This document shows, piece by piece, positions 16,272 through 26,284 of a stretch of DNA of 64,000 bases (the first letter of the stretch is position 1; each line of letters opens with the position of its first letter). The notes beneath the pieces were generated by a model, which had not been told where the DNA came from, made no database searches, and worked only from the letters and a program-made list of their open reading frames with translations. The stretch is from assembly GCF_016313185.1 (NCBI RefSeq), contig NZ_CP066218.1, forward strand, positions 3,782,001 through 3,846,000, written 5' to 3'. Source of the DNA: Mycolicibacterium baixiangningiae (lineage in GTDB: Bacteria; Actinomycetota; Actinomycetes; Mycobacteriales; Mycobacteriaceae). The position numbers and the translations under genes are program-made.

Positions 16272-17420
16272 TCAACCTTCGGCGGCCAATTGCCCACAGG
16301 CCGCGGCGATCTCGCGGCCGCGGGTGTCACGCACCGTGCAGGAGACACCACGCTCGCGGACGCGCCGGACGAACTCGCGCTCGACGGGCTTGGGGCTCGC
16401 ATCCCACTGACTTCCCGGCGTGGGGTTGAGCGGGATCAGGTTGACGTGGACGAGCGGGCCGAGCGCGCCGTGGAGGCGCTTGCCGAGCAGATCGGCACGC
16501 CAGGGCTGATCGTTGACGTCGCGGATCAGTGCGTACTCGATCGACACCCGGCGTCCGGTGACATCCGCGTAGTACCGCGCGGCCTCGAGTGCTTCGCTGA
16601 CCTTCCAGCGGTTGTTCACCGGGACCAGCGTGTCCCGCAGTTCGTCGTCCGGGGCGTGCAGCGACAACGCGAGTGTGACGTTGAGCCGTTCGTCGGCGAG
16701 TTTGCGGATCGCCGGCGCGAGGCCGACCGTCGACACCGTCACCGACCGTGCCGAGATGCCGAACCCGTTGGGCGACGGCGCGACGATGCGCCGCACCGCG
16801 GCGATCACCCGGTTGTAGTTGGCCAGCGGTTCGCCCATCCCCATGAACACGATGTTCGACAGGCGTCCGCCGTGCTGATTCCCCGCGTCACTTCGTTCCT
16901 GCCCGCCGGAGCGTGCGGTCCCTTCCCCGTCGCGGTCGCGCAGTTCGGCCGCTGCCGAGCGCACCTGCTCGAGGATCTCGGCGGCCGACAGGTTGCGCAT
17001 CAACCCGCCCTGCCCGGTCGCACAGAACGGACATGCCATGCCGCAGCCCGCCTGTGAGGAGATACAGACGGTGTTGCGGTCCGCGTAGCGCATGAGCACG
17101 GACTCGAACGTCGCGCCATCCTTGGCGCGCCACAACGTCTTTCGCGTCTCCCCCGCGTCGCACTCGACGGCGCGCACCACCGACAGCAGATCGGGGAACA
17201 GCGCCTGCGCCATCGTGGCGCGCACAGCGGCGGGCAGGTCGGTCATCGACTCCGGATCGGCGATGAGCCGGCCGTAGTACTGATTGGCCAGCTGCTTCGC
17301 GCGGAACGCCGGCATGCCGAGTTCGGCGACGGCGGCGGCGCGGCCTTCGGCGTCGAGGTCGGCGAAGTGCCGCGGCGGCATTCCCCGTCGCGGTGCTTCG
17401 AAGACCAGGTTCTGTTTCAT
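16272..17420 (-). CDS. rlmN: 23S rRNA (adenine2503-C2)-methyltransferase RlmN
   Basis: This radical-SAM enzyme methylates A2503 of 23S rRNA and A37 of some tRNAs. The 382-residue protein has the CxxxCxxC cluster motif ([14 protein letters not shown]), [21 protein letters not shown], and the second catalytic Cys near the C-terminus ([20 protein letters not shown]). Between the cluster and the MGMGEP motif there is an unusual hydrophilic stretch (about [19 protein letters not shown]) that most relatives lack. It lies 13 bases after the LysR stop on the same strand but is probably transcribed as core machinery. Confidence 0.97.
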   Translation of the reverse strand: MKQNLVFEAPRRGMPPRHFADLDAEGRAAAVAELGMPAFRAKQLANQYYGRLIADPESMTDLPAAVRATMAQALFPDLLSVVRAVECDAGETRKTLWRAKDGATFESVLMRYADRNTVCISSQAGCGMACPFCATGQGGLMRNLSAAEILEQVRSAAAELRDRDGEGTARSGGQERSDAGNQHGGRLSNIVFMGMGEPLANYNRVIAAVRRIVAPSPNGFGISARSVTVSTVGLAPAIRKLADERLNVTLALSLHAPDDELRDTLVPVNNRWKVSEALEAARYYADVTGRRVSIEYALIRDVNDQPWRADLLGKRLHGALGPLVHVNLIPLNPTPGSQWDASPKPVEREFVRRVRERGVSCTVRDTRGREIAAACGQLAAEG

Positions 17421-17433
17421 GATCCGTCCAGTA

Positions 17434-18285
17434 TCAGGCTTGTTCGGTCAGTACGTCGCGCACCGCCTGCTCGGCGGCGGCCAGGATGTCCGGGTCGACG
17501 CCGTGGCGTCCCCGCACGAACACCGAGGCGCGGCTGGTGGGTGCCAGCCCCTCGGCGAGGCACAGGCCGTCGGCCAACCGCCCGATCACCGGCAGCAGCG
17601 CCACCCCGAGCCCGGATCGCACGGCCGCCAGCAGACCGGACAGGTCCGAACTCTCGGCGGCGATGAAATACGGCACCCCGATGCGGTCGAGCGCGACGAA
17701 GGTCGGCTCACGCAGCGTGCACGGTTCGGAATACATCACGACCGCCAGCGGGTCGGTGGCCGATCCCGCGAAGGTGCGCGCCGAGATCCACTTCAACGGC
17801 ACCATCCCCGCCGCGTTCGCGGGGTCCAGGCCGGAACCGTCGAGCATCACCGCGAGATCGACCGCGCCGTGTTCGATGGCGTCGGCGAGCATGACGTTGC
17901 GATCGAGCCGGAACCGCAGGCGCCAGCCGGGCAGCCGCTCCCCCAGCGCCGCCGTCAACCCGGGCAGCAACACGTCGGCGCCGTGTTCGGTGGCGCCGAT
18001 CAGCAGCACCCGCTCTTCGGCGGCACCCAGATCGGTGAGTGCGGCGTCGTGGGCGGCCAGGATGGTGCGGGCGTGGGCGAGCACGCGGTAACCCAGCTCG
18101 GTGAAGGCGACACCGCGCCCCGCACGCTCGACGATCGGCGCGCCGACGACCGCTTCGACGCGGCGGACGTGCTGGCTGACCGCCGACTGCGTGAGATGCA
18201 GGACGGCCGCTGCGCGGTGAAATCCGCCACAGTCGGCGACCGCCACGACGCTGCGCAGCGGTGCGATGTCGAGCACCTGTGCCAT
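17434..18285 (-). CDS. LysR-family transcriptional regulator (ArgP-like)
   Basis: The 283-residue protein opens with the LysR helix-turn-helix ([37 protein letters not shown]) followed by a co-inducer-binding domain. It is divergent from an EamA/DMT exporter, the common arrangement for amino-acid or metabolite export. The 154-base gap carries a nested inverted repeat with an ATC-N9-GAT core (18366-18380), a typical LysR site. It probably activates the exporter in response to the exported compound. Confidence 0.92.
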   Translation of the reverse strand: MAQVLDIAPLRSVVAVADCGGFHRAAAVLHLTQSAVSQHVRRVEAVVGAPIVERAGRGVAFTELGYRVLAHARTILAAHDAALTDLGAAEERVLLIGATEHGADVLLPGLTAALGERLPGWRLRFRLDRNVMLADAIEHGAVDLAVMLDGSGLDPANAAGMVPLKWISARTFAGSATDPLAVVMYSEPCTLREPTFVALDRIGVPYFIAAESSDLSGLLAAVRSGLGVALLPVIGRLADGLCLAEGLAPTSRASVFVRGRHGVDPDILAAAEQAVRDVLTEQA

Positions 18286-18355
18286 AGGGTCAAGGTACTC
18301 CGATCAGCAGTGACGATCAAAAAACCCGTCGCCGCAACAGAACTTCAGCGCCAAG

Positions 18356-18409
18356 GGTCCAACCGATCATGAGACGTGATCGGTCTCGATCGTCGATAAT
18401 CGTTGGACC
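18356..18409. promoter_or_regulatory. Nested LysR operator between divergent genes
   Basis: Inner arms ACCGATCA (18362-18369) and TGATCGGT (18377-18384) are perfect inverted repeats containing ATC-N9-GAT. Outer arms GGTCCAAC (18356-18363) and GTTGGACC (18402-18409) are also perfect. The set lies between the LysR gene and the EamA gene, and fits a regulator-binding and an activation-binding site. Confidence 0.7.
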
Positions 18410-18439
18410 GCGTCGCCCGTCGCCGCCCACCATGGCACC

Positions 18440-19423
18440 ATGACGCCCACCCGCATGCCGCTGCGCACCGCATCGGCGGTGACCGTGACGTTCGCCCTCG
18501 GCTATCCGATCGGCAACCTCGCGGTGCACGCCATGACACCGATGGCCGTCTTGTCGATCCGCTTCGGGCTCGCGTCGCTCATCCTCGGCGCGTGGGCGGC
18601 CGTCCTCAGGGTGGGCTTCCCCACCGGCCGCACGTTGGGGCACGTCGCCGTCACCGCTCTGTTGATGCAGGCCGTGCAGTTCTGCGCGCTGTACTACGCG
18701 ATCCAGCGGGGCGCCCCGGCGGTGTTGTGCGCGGTGGTCATCGCGATGAACCCGGTCGTGACCGCCCTGCTCGCCGCGGGGTTCCTGCGCGACCGTCTGC
18801 ACGCCGGGCGGATCGTCGCGCTGGTGCTGGGCGTGGCGGCGGTGCTCGCCGCGTGCGCTAACCGGCTCGTGGCTGAACGCGGGGTCGATCCGATGGTGCT
18901 GCTCCTGCTCGTCGCGCTGTTCGGACTGGCCGCCGGCGGGGTGTACCAACAGCGATTCTGCGCCGACGTCGACTTTCGCGCTTCCTCCGCCGTGCAGAAC
19001 GCCGTCGCGTTCCTGCCTGCGCTCGCGCTGACGCTCACCACCCCGTTCGAGGTGCATGACGCCACCAGGGCGGGGTTCGCCGTGGCCGCCGTCGTCCTGC
19101 TCAACGCCACGCTCGGCCTGTCGCTGTACGTGCGGGCGATCAACCTGCACGGCGCGTCGTCGGTCGCGATGCTGTTCTGCGTCATCCCTGCTGTCGCGGG
19201 CGTCATGTCGTACTTCATGCTGGGCGAGCGCATCGACATCGGCATCGGCGTCGGGTTGGTGCTCGGCGCGTTGGCCTGCTGGCTCAATGCGCGCTCCTCC
19301 CGGCGCCACGGCGTCAGGCCAGCAGCGTCAGCACGATCCAGGTCGCGACAGCTGACGGCAGCATTCCGTCCATCCGGTCCATCATCCCGCCGTGACCCGG
19401 CAGCAGATTGCTCATGTCCTTGA
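18440..19423 (+). CDS. EamA/DMT-superfamily transporter
   Basis: A ten-helix drug/metabolite exporter of about 295 residues plus a tail. Two EamA repeats are seen (first around ALGYPIGNLAVHAMTPMAVL, second around FGLAAGGVYQQRFCADVDFR), with membrane helices throughout and VMSYFMLGERIDIGIGVG near the end. After ACWLNARSSRR the frame reads on into the antisense strand of cdsA and ends 110 bases inside it, giving a charged, unlikely tail. The native stop may have been lost by mutation. Regulation by the divergent LysR protein is likely. Confidence 0.87.
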   Translation: MTPTRMPLRTASAVTVTFALGYPIGNLAVHAMTPMAVLSIRFGLASLILGAWAAVLRVGFPTGRTLGHVAVTALLMQAVQFCALYYAIQRGAPAVLCAVVIAMNPVVTALLAAGFLRDRLHAGRIVALVLGVAAVLAACANRLVAERGVDPMVLLLLVALFGLAAGGVYQQRFCADVDFRASSAVQNAVAFLPALALTLTTPFEVHDATRAGFAVAAVVLLNATLGLSLYVRAINLHGASSVAMLFCVIPAVAGVMSYFMLGERIDIGIGVGLVLGALACWLNARSSRRHGVRPAASARSRSRQLTAAFRPSGPSSRRDPAADCSCP

Positions 19424-20195
19424 TCCCGAGGTCGCGTTTGAACTGGGACTCGATCAGGTCGCCGAGTGTGCCGGTGATCACCAGCATCACCCCGAGCGCG
19501 ACACCGGCCCACCACGGCTTGTCCAGCAGATAGACCACCGCGAGCACCGAGGCGGTCCCGCCGAACAGCAGCGATCCGGCCAGTCCCTCCCAGGACTTCT
19601 TCGGGCTGATCGCCGGCGCCATCGTGTGCCTGCCGAACAGCACCCCCGCCACGTAGCCACCGATGTCGGAGAACACCACGCCGAGCATCAGACAGAACAC
19701 CCGGTTGGCGCCGTCTTCCGGATAGATCAGCAGGGCACCGAAACTCGCGAACAGCGGCACCCACGTCGCCAGGAACACGGCCGCGGCGATGTCACGCGAA
19801 TAGTTCTGCGGCGTGTGGTTGAGACCTTGACCGATCAGTCGCCAGATCATGCAGACGACGACGGTGGCCGCGAATCCGCCGAGCGCGCCGGCCGGGCCGA
19901 ACGGCCAGGTCAACCACAGCGTGGCCTGACCGCCCACGAGCAGCGGGATCATCGGTATGCGGTAGCCGGCCTCCGTCAGCCGACTGCTCACCTCGTAGGT
20001 GCTGATCGCCACGGCCAGCGCCACCAGCACCAGCCACAGGTACGGCGCGAAGAGCAGGATGGCGATCAACCCGAAGCCGAGCGCACAACCCACCGCGATG
20101 GCGGCGGGAAGATTGCGCCCCGCACGCGACGATTTCTTGTGCGGTTCGTCGACCGGTGTTTCCGACACAGGACTCGCTTGCTGCTGAAAGGCCAC
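19314..20195 (-). CDS. cdsA: Phosphatidate cytidylyltransferase (CDP-diglyceride synthase)
   Basis: The enzyme makes CDP-diacylglycerol from phosphatidate and CTP in the membrane. The 293-residue protein has a cytoplasmic N-terminal tail, about seven or eight membrane helices, the FSDIGGYVAGVLFGRHTM segment, ISPKKSWEG, and the C-terminal signature GDLIESQFKRDLGIKDMSN. The GTG start overlaps the frr stop by one base (TAGTG). The order cdsA-frr-pyrH is the mycobacterial one. The 3-prime end overlaps the convergent EamA gene. Confidence 0.96.
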   Translation of the reverse strand: MAFQQQASPVSETPVDEPHKKSSRAGRNLPAAIAVGCALGFGLIAILLFAPYLWLVLVALAVAISTYEVSSRLTEAGYRIPMIPLLVGGQATLWLTWPFGPAGALGGFAATVVVCMIWRLIGQGLNHTPQNYSRDIAAAVFLATWVPLFASFGALLIYPEDGANRVFCLMLGVVFSDIGGYVAGVLFGRHTMAPAISPKKSWEGLAGSLLFGGTASVLAVVYLLDKPWWAGVALGVMLVITGTLGDLIESQFKRDLGIKDMSNLLPGHGGMMDRMDGMLPSAVATWIVLTLLA

Positions 20196-20752
20196 TAGAC
20201 CTCCAGCAACTCGCCCTCTTTGTGCTTCACCAGCTCGTCGATCTGGCTGGTGTAGGTGTGCGTGGTCTTGTCGAGGTCCTTCTCCGCGCGGCCGACCTCG
20301 TCCTCGCCCGCCTCACCGTCTTTCTTGATGCGCGCCAGCTCTTCCATCGCCTTGCGGCGGATGTTGCGCACCGACACCTTGGCATCCTCACCCTTGCCCT
20401 TGGCCTGCTTGACCAGGTCGCGGCGACGCTCTTCGGTCAGCTGCGGGATGGACACCCGGATGATGTTGCCGTCATTGGTGGGGTTGACCCCGAGGTCGGA
20501 GTTGCGGATCGCATCCTCGATGTTGCGCAGCTGATTGGCCTCGTAGGGCTTGATGACCACCATGCGCGCCTCGGGCACGTTGATGCTCGACAGCTGGGTG
20601 ATCGGAGTGGAGGACCCGTAGTAGTCGACGTGGATCCGGGAGAACATGCCCGGGTTCGCGCGGCCGGTGCGGATCGACGCCAGGTCGTCGCGCGCCACCG
20701 ACACCGCTTTCTCCATCTTCTCTTCGGCATCGAAGAGGGTTTCGTCGATCAC
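20195..20752 (-). CDS. frr: Ribosome recycling factor
   Basis: The 185-residue protein is of standard length. [38 protein letters not shown] and [20 protein letters not shown] are characteristic. With EF-G it splits post-termination ribosomes. It lies between pyrH and cdsA on the same strand with a one-base overlap to cdsA. The ATG at 20752 follows AAAGGAGAAGCCGTG-like purine-rich sequence suited to ribosome binding. Confidence 0.98.
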   Translation of the reverse strand: MIDETLFDAEEKMEKAVSVARDDLASIRTGRANPGMFSRIHVDYYGSSTPITQLSSINVPEARMVVIKPYEANQLRNIEDAIRNSDLGVNPTNDGNIIRVSIPQLTEERRRDLVKQAKGKGEDAKVSVRNIRRKAMEELARIKKDGEAGEDEVGRAEKDLDKTTHTYTSQIDELVKHKEGELLEV

Positions 20753-20794
20753 GGCTTCTCCTTTTATGTGCGTGCTCGCGTGCCTGGCGCCGAG

Positions 20795-21553
20795 TCAGGT
20801 GGTGACGAGTGTTCCGATCTTCTCACCCGCGACCGCGCGGGCGATATTCCCGTCGGTCAGCAGGTTGAAGACCAGGATCGGCATGCCGTTGTCCATGCAC
20901 AGCGAGAACGCGGTGGCGTCGGCCACCGCCAGGCCCCGATCGATGACCTCCCGATGGCTGATCGCGGTGAGCAGCTGGGCGTTCGGGTCCTTGCGGGGAT
21001 CGGCGGTGTAGACGCCGTCGACCGCCTTGGCCATCAACACCACTTCCGCACCAATCTCCAGCGCGCGCTGAGCCGCTGTGGTGTCGGTGGAGAAGTACGG
21101 CAGACCCATCCCGGCGCCGAAGATGACCACGCGGCCCTTCTCGAGGTGGCGCACCGCACGCAGCGGGATATAGGGCTCCGCCACCTGGCCCATCGTGATG
21201 GCCGTCTGCACGCGGGTGTCGATGCCTTCCTTCTCGAGGAAGTCCTGCAGCGCGAGGCTGTTCATCACCGTGCCGAGCATGCCCATGTAGTCGCTGCGCG
21301 TGCGTTCCATACCGCGCTGCTGCAACTGCGCGCCGCGGAAGAAGTTGCCGCCGCCGATGACGACGGCCACCTGGACACCGCTGCGCACCACCTCGGCGAT
21401 CTGACGTGCCACGAGGTGCACGACGTCTGGATCGAGGCCGACGGCCCCGCCACCGAACATCTCGCCGCCCAGTTTGAGCAGCACTCGGCTGTACAGCGGC
21501 CGGATCTCGCCGACTGCCGCGCCGTCGCCGTGGTTGTTGTTCGGCTCGGACAT
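20795..21553 (-). CDS. pyrH: UMP kinase
   Basis: UMP kinase phosphorylates UMP to UDP. From ATG 21553 the protein has 252 residues and the amino-acid-kinase fold: [69 protein letters not shown] and a C-terminal [11 protein letters not shown]. It matches mycobacterial PyrH closely, including the extended polar N-terminus. The frame extends 19 codons further upstream, but [11 protein letters not shown] is the sensible start. Likely co-transcribed with frr and cdsA. Confidence 0.97.
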   Translation of the reverse strand: MSEPNNNHGDGAAVGEIRPLYSRVLLKLGGEMFGGGAVGLDPDVVHLVARQIAEVVRSGVQVAVVIGGGNFFRGAQLQQRGMERTRSDYMGMLGTVMNSLALQDFLEKEGIDTRVQTAITMGQVAEPYIPLRAVRHLEKGRVVIFGAGMGLPYFSTDTTAAQRALEIGAEVVLMAKAVDGVYTADPRKDPNAQLLTAISHREVIDRGLAVADATAFSLCMDNGMPILVFNLLTDGNIARAVAGEKIGTLVTT

Positions 21554-21668
21554 CGGTCTTTCGGCCTCCTCGCTGCGACGTACCGGGCGCTCCCCCAGGG
21601 GCACACCCATCCTGCCTCATGCGGGGTTCCCGATGTGGCCGGGGCAGCGGAATCCGCCCGGCAACCGG

Positions 21669-22821
<1,153 letters not shown>

Positions 22822-22832
22822 AGTCGGACGTC

Positions 22833-23798
22833 ATGACGACCCCAGCCGGGCACGTGTACGTGTCGCGACTGCTCACCGACGGCGCCATGGAGCGGCTCCG
22901 CGAGCTGAGCCGGCCCGTCCGGATCGGGGACGACAACCCGCCAACGCGCGACGCACTCGAAGCCGGCATCGCGGGCGCGAGCGCCGCAGTGGTGACGCTG
23001 ACCGAACGGGTGGACGCCGACCTGCTCGCCGTGGCCGGCGACGGGCTGCGGGTGGTCGCCAACGTGGCCGTCGGTTACGACAACATCGACGTCGGGGCTG
23101 CCCGCGCCGCCGGGGTGACGGTGACCAACACCCCGGGCGTGCTCGACAACGCCACCGCCGACCACACGTTCGCGTTGATCCTCGCCGTCACGCGGCGGGT
23201 CATCGACGGTGACCGGTTCCTGCGCTCACGTCAGCCCTGGATCTGGGGACCGCGCATGCTCGTCGGCCTCGACGTCAGCGCGGGTGCCACACTCGGCATC
23301 CTCGGCTACGGCCGCATCGGCAAGGCGGTCGCGAAACGGGCCCGCGCATTCGACATGACGGTGTTGGCCACCTCGCGCAGTCGCACCTCCGGAGTCGACG
23401 ACGGCGTCCGGTTCGTCGACAACGACACGCTGCTGGCCGAGAGCGACGTGGTGTGCGTGCTGACCCCGCTCACCCCCGAAACCCGCCATCTCATCGACGC
23501 CGCGGCGTTCGCTCGCATGAAGCCGACCGCGTACCTGGTCAACACCGCGCGCGGCGGGGTCGTCGACGAGACGGCTCTCATCGACGCACTCACCGCCGGG
23601 CGTATCGGTGGCGCCGCGCTGGATGTGTTCGAGAATGAACCCCATGTCAATCCCGCGCTGCTCGACGCCCCGAACCTCGTCCTCACCCCGCACATCGCCA
23701 GCGCCGGCGAGGCGACCCGCGACGCCATGGGAATCCTGGCCGTCGACAACGTCGCGGCCGTACTGGCCGGCCGGCCCGCGCTGACCCCGGTCTCGTGA
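22833..23798 (+). CDS. D-2-hydroxyacid dehydrogenase (glyoxylate/hydroxypyruvate reductase-like)
   Basis: 321 residues. The NAD(P)-binding motif GATLGILGYGRIGKAVAKRA and the catalytic Arg (TARGGVVDE), Glu (DVFENEP) and His (LTPHIASA) are present. YDNIDVGAARAAGVTVTNTP is the substrate-side signature. The following gene, glycerate kinase, overlaps by four bases (GTGA); together they would convert hydroxypyruvate or tartronate semialdehyde to glycerate and then phosphoglycerate, so glyoxylate or hydroxypyruvate reduction is the likely role. Confidence 0.93.
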   Translation: MTTPAGHVYVSRLLTDGAMERLRELSRPVRIGDDNPPTRDALEAGIAGASAAVVTLTERVDADLLAVAGDGLRVVANVAVGYDNIDVGAARAAGVTVTNTPGVLDNATADHTFALILAVTRRVIDGDRFLRSRQPWIWGPRMLVGLDVSAGATLGILGYGRIGKAVAKRARAFDMTVLATSRSRTSGVDDGVRFVDNDTLLAESDVVCVLTPLTPETRHLIDAAAFARMKPTAYLVNTARGGVVDETALIDALTAGRIGGAALDVFENEPHVNPALLDAPNLVLTPHIASAGEATRDAMGILAVDNVAAVLAGRPALTPVS

Positions 23799-24913
23799 AA
23801 ATCGTTCTGGCGCCGGACTCCTTCAAGGAGTCCATGAGCGCGGCCGAGGCCATCAGCGCCATGCGTGACGGCGTGCTCGCCGCCCTGCCCGACACCGAAT
23901 GCGTCGGGGTCCCGATGGCCGACGGCGGTGAGGGCACCGTCGACGCGGTGGTCGACGCGCTCGACGGCGAGATCGTCACCGTCGAGGTTGCCGATGCCCT
24001 CGGGCGCGCTATCCCCGCCCGCTACGGTTACGTCCCGGGCCGCCGCCTGGCGGTGATCGAAATGGCCGCCGCGGCGGGGTTGGAGCTCATCGCCCCCGAC
24101 GAGCGAGATGTGTTGCGCGCCAGCACCTTCGGGGTCGGGCAGTTGATCGCACACGCACTCGACCGCGGGGCCGGAGAATTCCTGGTCGGGCTCGGCGGGT
24201 CGGCCACCAACGACGCAGGCGTCGGCATGCTCACCGCCCTGGGCGCCTCGCTCACCGACGCGGCGGGCGCACCGCTGCCGCCGGGCGGAGCCGCGCTGGC
24301 CGACCTGCACCGCATCGACCTGAGCGGCCTCGATCCGCGCCTTGCGCATGTGCGCATCCAACTGGCCTGTGACGTCACCGCACCGCTGCTGGGACCCGGC
24401 GGCGCCAGCGCGGTGTTCGGCCCGCAGAAGGGTGCGACACCCGACGACGTCGCCCGGTTGGAGGCCGCATTGACCCGGTTCGCCGCGGTGGCCGACGCTG
24501 CGCACACCGACACACCCGGTGCGGGCGCGGCCGGTGGGCTCGGCTTCGCCCTGCTCGAATTCCTGGGCGCCACAAGCCGTCCCGGCGTCGAGGTGGTGGC
24601 CGAGACGGTCGGACTGGAGCAGGCGCTGCGGGGTGCGCAGTGGGTGTTCACCGGCGAGGGCGGCGTCGACGCGCAGACCCTGCTCGGCAAGACACCGTTC
24701 GGGGTCGCCCGCGTCGCCGCCCGCACCGGGACCCGGGTGGTCATCTTCGCCGGCCGGGTCGCCGACGACGCGTCGGTCCTGCTCGACCACGGCGTCGACG
24801 AGATCGTCGGCATCACCGCACCCGGAACCCCGCTCGCCGAGGCGCTGCGCACCGGCCCGCAGTCGCTGGCCCGGGCCGCCGCCGACTTCCTGCGCCGACA
24901 CTACGGTTGTTGA
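23795..24913 (+). CDS. Glycerate kinase (GlxK/GarK family)
   Basis: The 372-residue protein opens with KIVLAPDSFKESMSAAEA and PMADGGEGTVDAVV, the glycerate 2-kinase signature. Further family segments are LVGLGGSATNDAGVGMLTAL, LACDVTAPLLGPGGASAVFG, PQKGAT and GEGGVDAQTLLGKTPFGVA. It phosphorylates glycerate with ATP, completing the short pathway begun by the dehydrogenase. Its last residues (about HYGC) and stop codon lie inside the terminal inverted repeat of the IS30 element, so the native C-terminus was probably replaced by a few residues at insertion. Function is unlikely to be lost. Confidence 0.93.
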   Translation: MKIVLAPDSFKESMSAAEAISAMRDGVLAALPDTECVGVPMADGGEGTVDAVVDALDGEIVTVEVADALGRAIPARYGYVPGRRLAVIEMAAAAGLELIAPDERDVLRASTFGVGQLIAHALDRGAGEFLVGLGGSATNDAGVGMLTALGASLTDAAGAPLPPGGAALADLHRIDLSGLDPRLAHVRIQLACDVTAPLLGPGGASAVFGPQKGATPDDVARLEAALTRFAAVADAAHTDTPGAGAAGGLGFALLEFLGATSRPGVEVVAETVGLEQALRGAQWVFTGEGGVDAQTLLGKTPFGVARVAARTGTRVVIFAGRVADDASVLLDHGVDEIVGITAPGTPLAEALRTGPQSLARAAADFLRRHYGC

Positions 24914-26274
24914 CGGAATTCGCGGGCGGTCTCAGGGGGTCGTTGCAACACCCTTTTGAATGAGGAGTGTTGCGATGGCTCGTGTGCCATTTCAGTCTCG
25001 GAAGCCGGCGTACTGGAATCACATTCGGCGGGGGCTCAGTCCGGCTGATGCTGGGGTCGCCGTCGGCGTGTCGGCGGGGTGCGGGTGGCGGTGGTTCCGT
25101 GAGGCTGGCGGGGTGAAACCAGCGAAGCCAGCTGTGACGTCATCCGGGCCGCGACGACGTCTGACCCTTGAGGAACGCATCGAGATCCAAGCGGGGGTGC
25201 ATGCCGGTGAATCGTTGCGCTCGATGGCGCGACGCCTGGGTCGAGCGCCCTCGACGATCAAGCGCGAAATCGACAACAACGGCGACCGGCCCAATCGCTC
25301 GACCTCGCCCACGTCGGGTTATCGCCGCAAGCACGCCTTCGGTGCCCGGCAGAGCGGACGCACCGCTGTGGTGCGCTATCAGGCCAGCGCAGCCCACGAC
25401 CGCTGCGCGTTCAACGCTCGGCGTCCCAAGGATCGGCGACTGGCCACTGAGCTGCGTTTACGCCGGGAAGTGCAAACTCGGTTGAAGCTGCGTCACAGCC
25501 CCGCGCAGATCGCCCGGCGGCTGCGCGTCGAGTTCCCCGACGAACCGGAGATGTGGGTGTCACACGAGGCGATCTACCAGGCCATTTACCTGCAGGGCCG
25601 CGGATCGCTGCGCCGCGAACTGGCCACGTGTCTACGGACCAAACGTGCGGTGCGCCGGCCACGCACTCGACCCGGAGAACGGCGCGGACGCATCCCGAAC
25701 ATGGTCATGATCAGCGAACGACCCCCCGAGGTCGCCGACCGCGCCGTGCCCGGCCACTGGGAAGGCGACCTCATTCTGGGCAGCACCGAATCGGCATCGG
25801 CGATCGGCACGCTCGTCGAACGCACCACACGGTTCGTGATGCTGCTGCACCTACCCCACAACCACGGAGCCCTCGCCGTGCAGGACGCCATCGTGGCCAA
25901 GATGGCCGAACTGCCCGAGCATCTCCGCCGCTCATTGACCTGGGACCAAGGCAAAGAGATGGCCAACCACCTTGCCATCGCCGCGGCCACCGAGTTGGAC
26001 ATCTACTTCTGCGATCCACACTCACCATGGCAACGCGGCAGCAACGCAAACACCAACGGCCTACTGCGCCAGTACTTCCCCAAAGGCACCGATCTATCAG
26101 TCCACGGGCCGGGCATCCTCGACAACGTCGCCGCCGAACTCAACGGACGACCACGCCAAACCCTGAACTGGAAAACCCCGGCCGAAGCCCTCAACGAACT
26201 ACTCTCAAAACCGCCCACTGTTGCAACGACAGCCTGAAACCGCCGCGCGAATTCCGTCAACAACCGTAGTGTCG
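24896..26274. mobile_element. IS30-family insertion sequence with about 54-bp inverted ends
   Basis: The left end (from 24896) and the complement of the right end (to 26274) match over about 54 bases, with three mismatches and one one-base gap. Outer parts read CGACACTACGGTTGTTGACG and inner parts end TCGTTGCAACA on both sides. Inside lies one transposase gene. The inner 25 bases alone (about 24925-24950 and 26220-26245) may be the true IS ends; then the outer identical arms would be the halves of a palindromic target. The element sits between the convergent glycerate kinase and amine oxidase genes. No clear target duplication was seen. Confidence 0.88.
24975..26237 (+). CDS. IS30-family transposase, probably catalytically dead
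   Basis: 420 residues. N-terminal helix-turn-helix region (LTLEERIEIQAGVHAGESLR, RLGRAPSTIKREI) and an RNase H-like DDE core: GHWEGDLILGS (first Asp), LTWDQGKEMANH (second Asp) and CDPHSPWQRGSNANTNGLLR. In IS30 transposases the last motif reads GxNENTNGL and its Glu is the third catalytic residue; here it is Ala (A358, codon GCA at 26046-26048), one base from GAA. The reading frame is otherwise intact. Start ATG 24975 follows AGGAG (24963-24967); ATG 24960 is an alternative. Confidence 0.92.
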   Translation: MARVPFQSRKPAYWNHIRRGLSPADAGVAVGVSAGCGWRWFREAGGVKPAKPAVTSSGPRRRLTLEERIEIQAGVHAGESLRSMARRLGRAPSTIKREIDNNGDRPNRSTSPTSGYRRKHAFGARQSGRTAVVRYQASAAHDRCAFNARRPKDRRLATELRLRREVQTRLKLRHSPAQIARRLRVEFPDEPEMWVSHEAIYQAIYLQGRGSLRRELATCLRTKRAVRRPRTRPGERRGRIPNMVMISERPPEVADRAVPGHWEGDLILGSTESASAIGTLVERTTRFVMLLHLPHNHGALAVQDAIVAKMAELPEHLRRSLTWDQGKEMANHLAIAAATELDIYFCDPHSPWQRGSNANTNGLLRQYFPKGTDLSVHGPGILDNVAAELNGRPRQTLNWKTPAEALNELLSKPPTVATTA

Positions 26275-26284
26275 CGGCCCCGCT

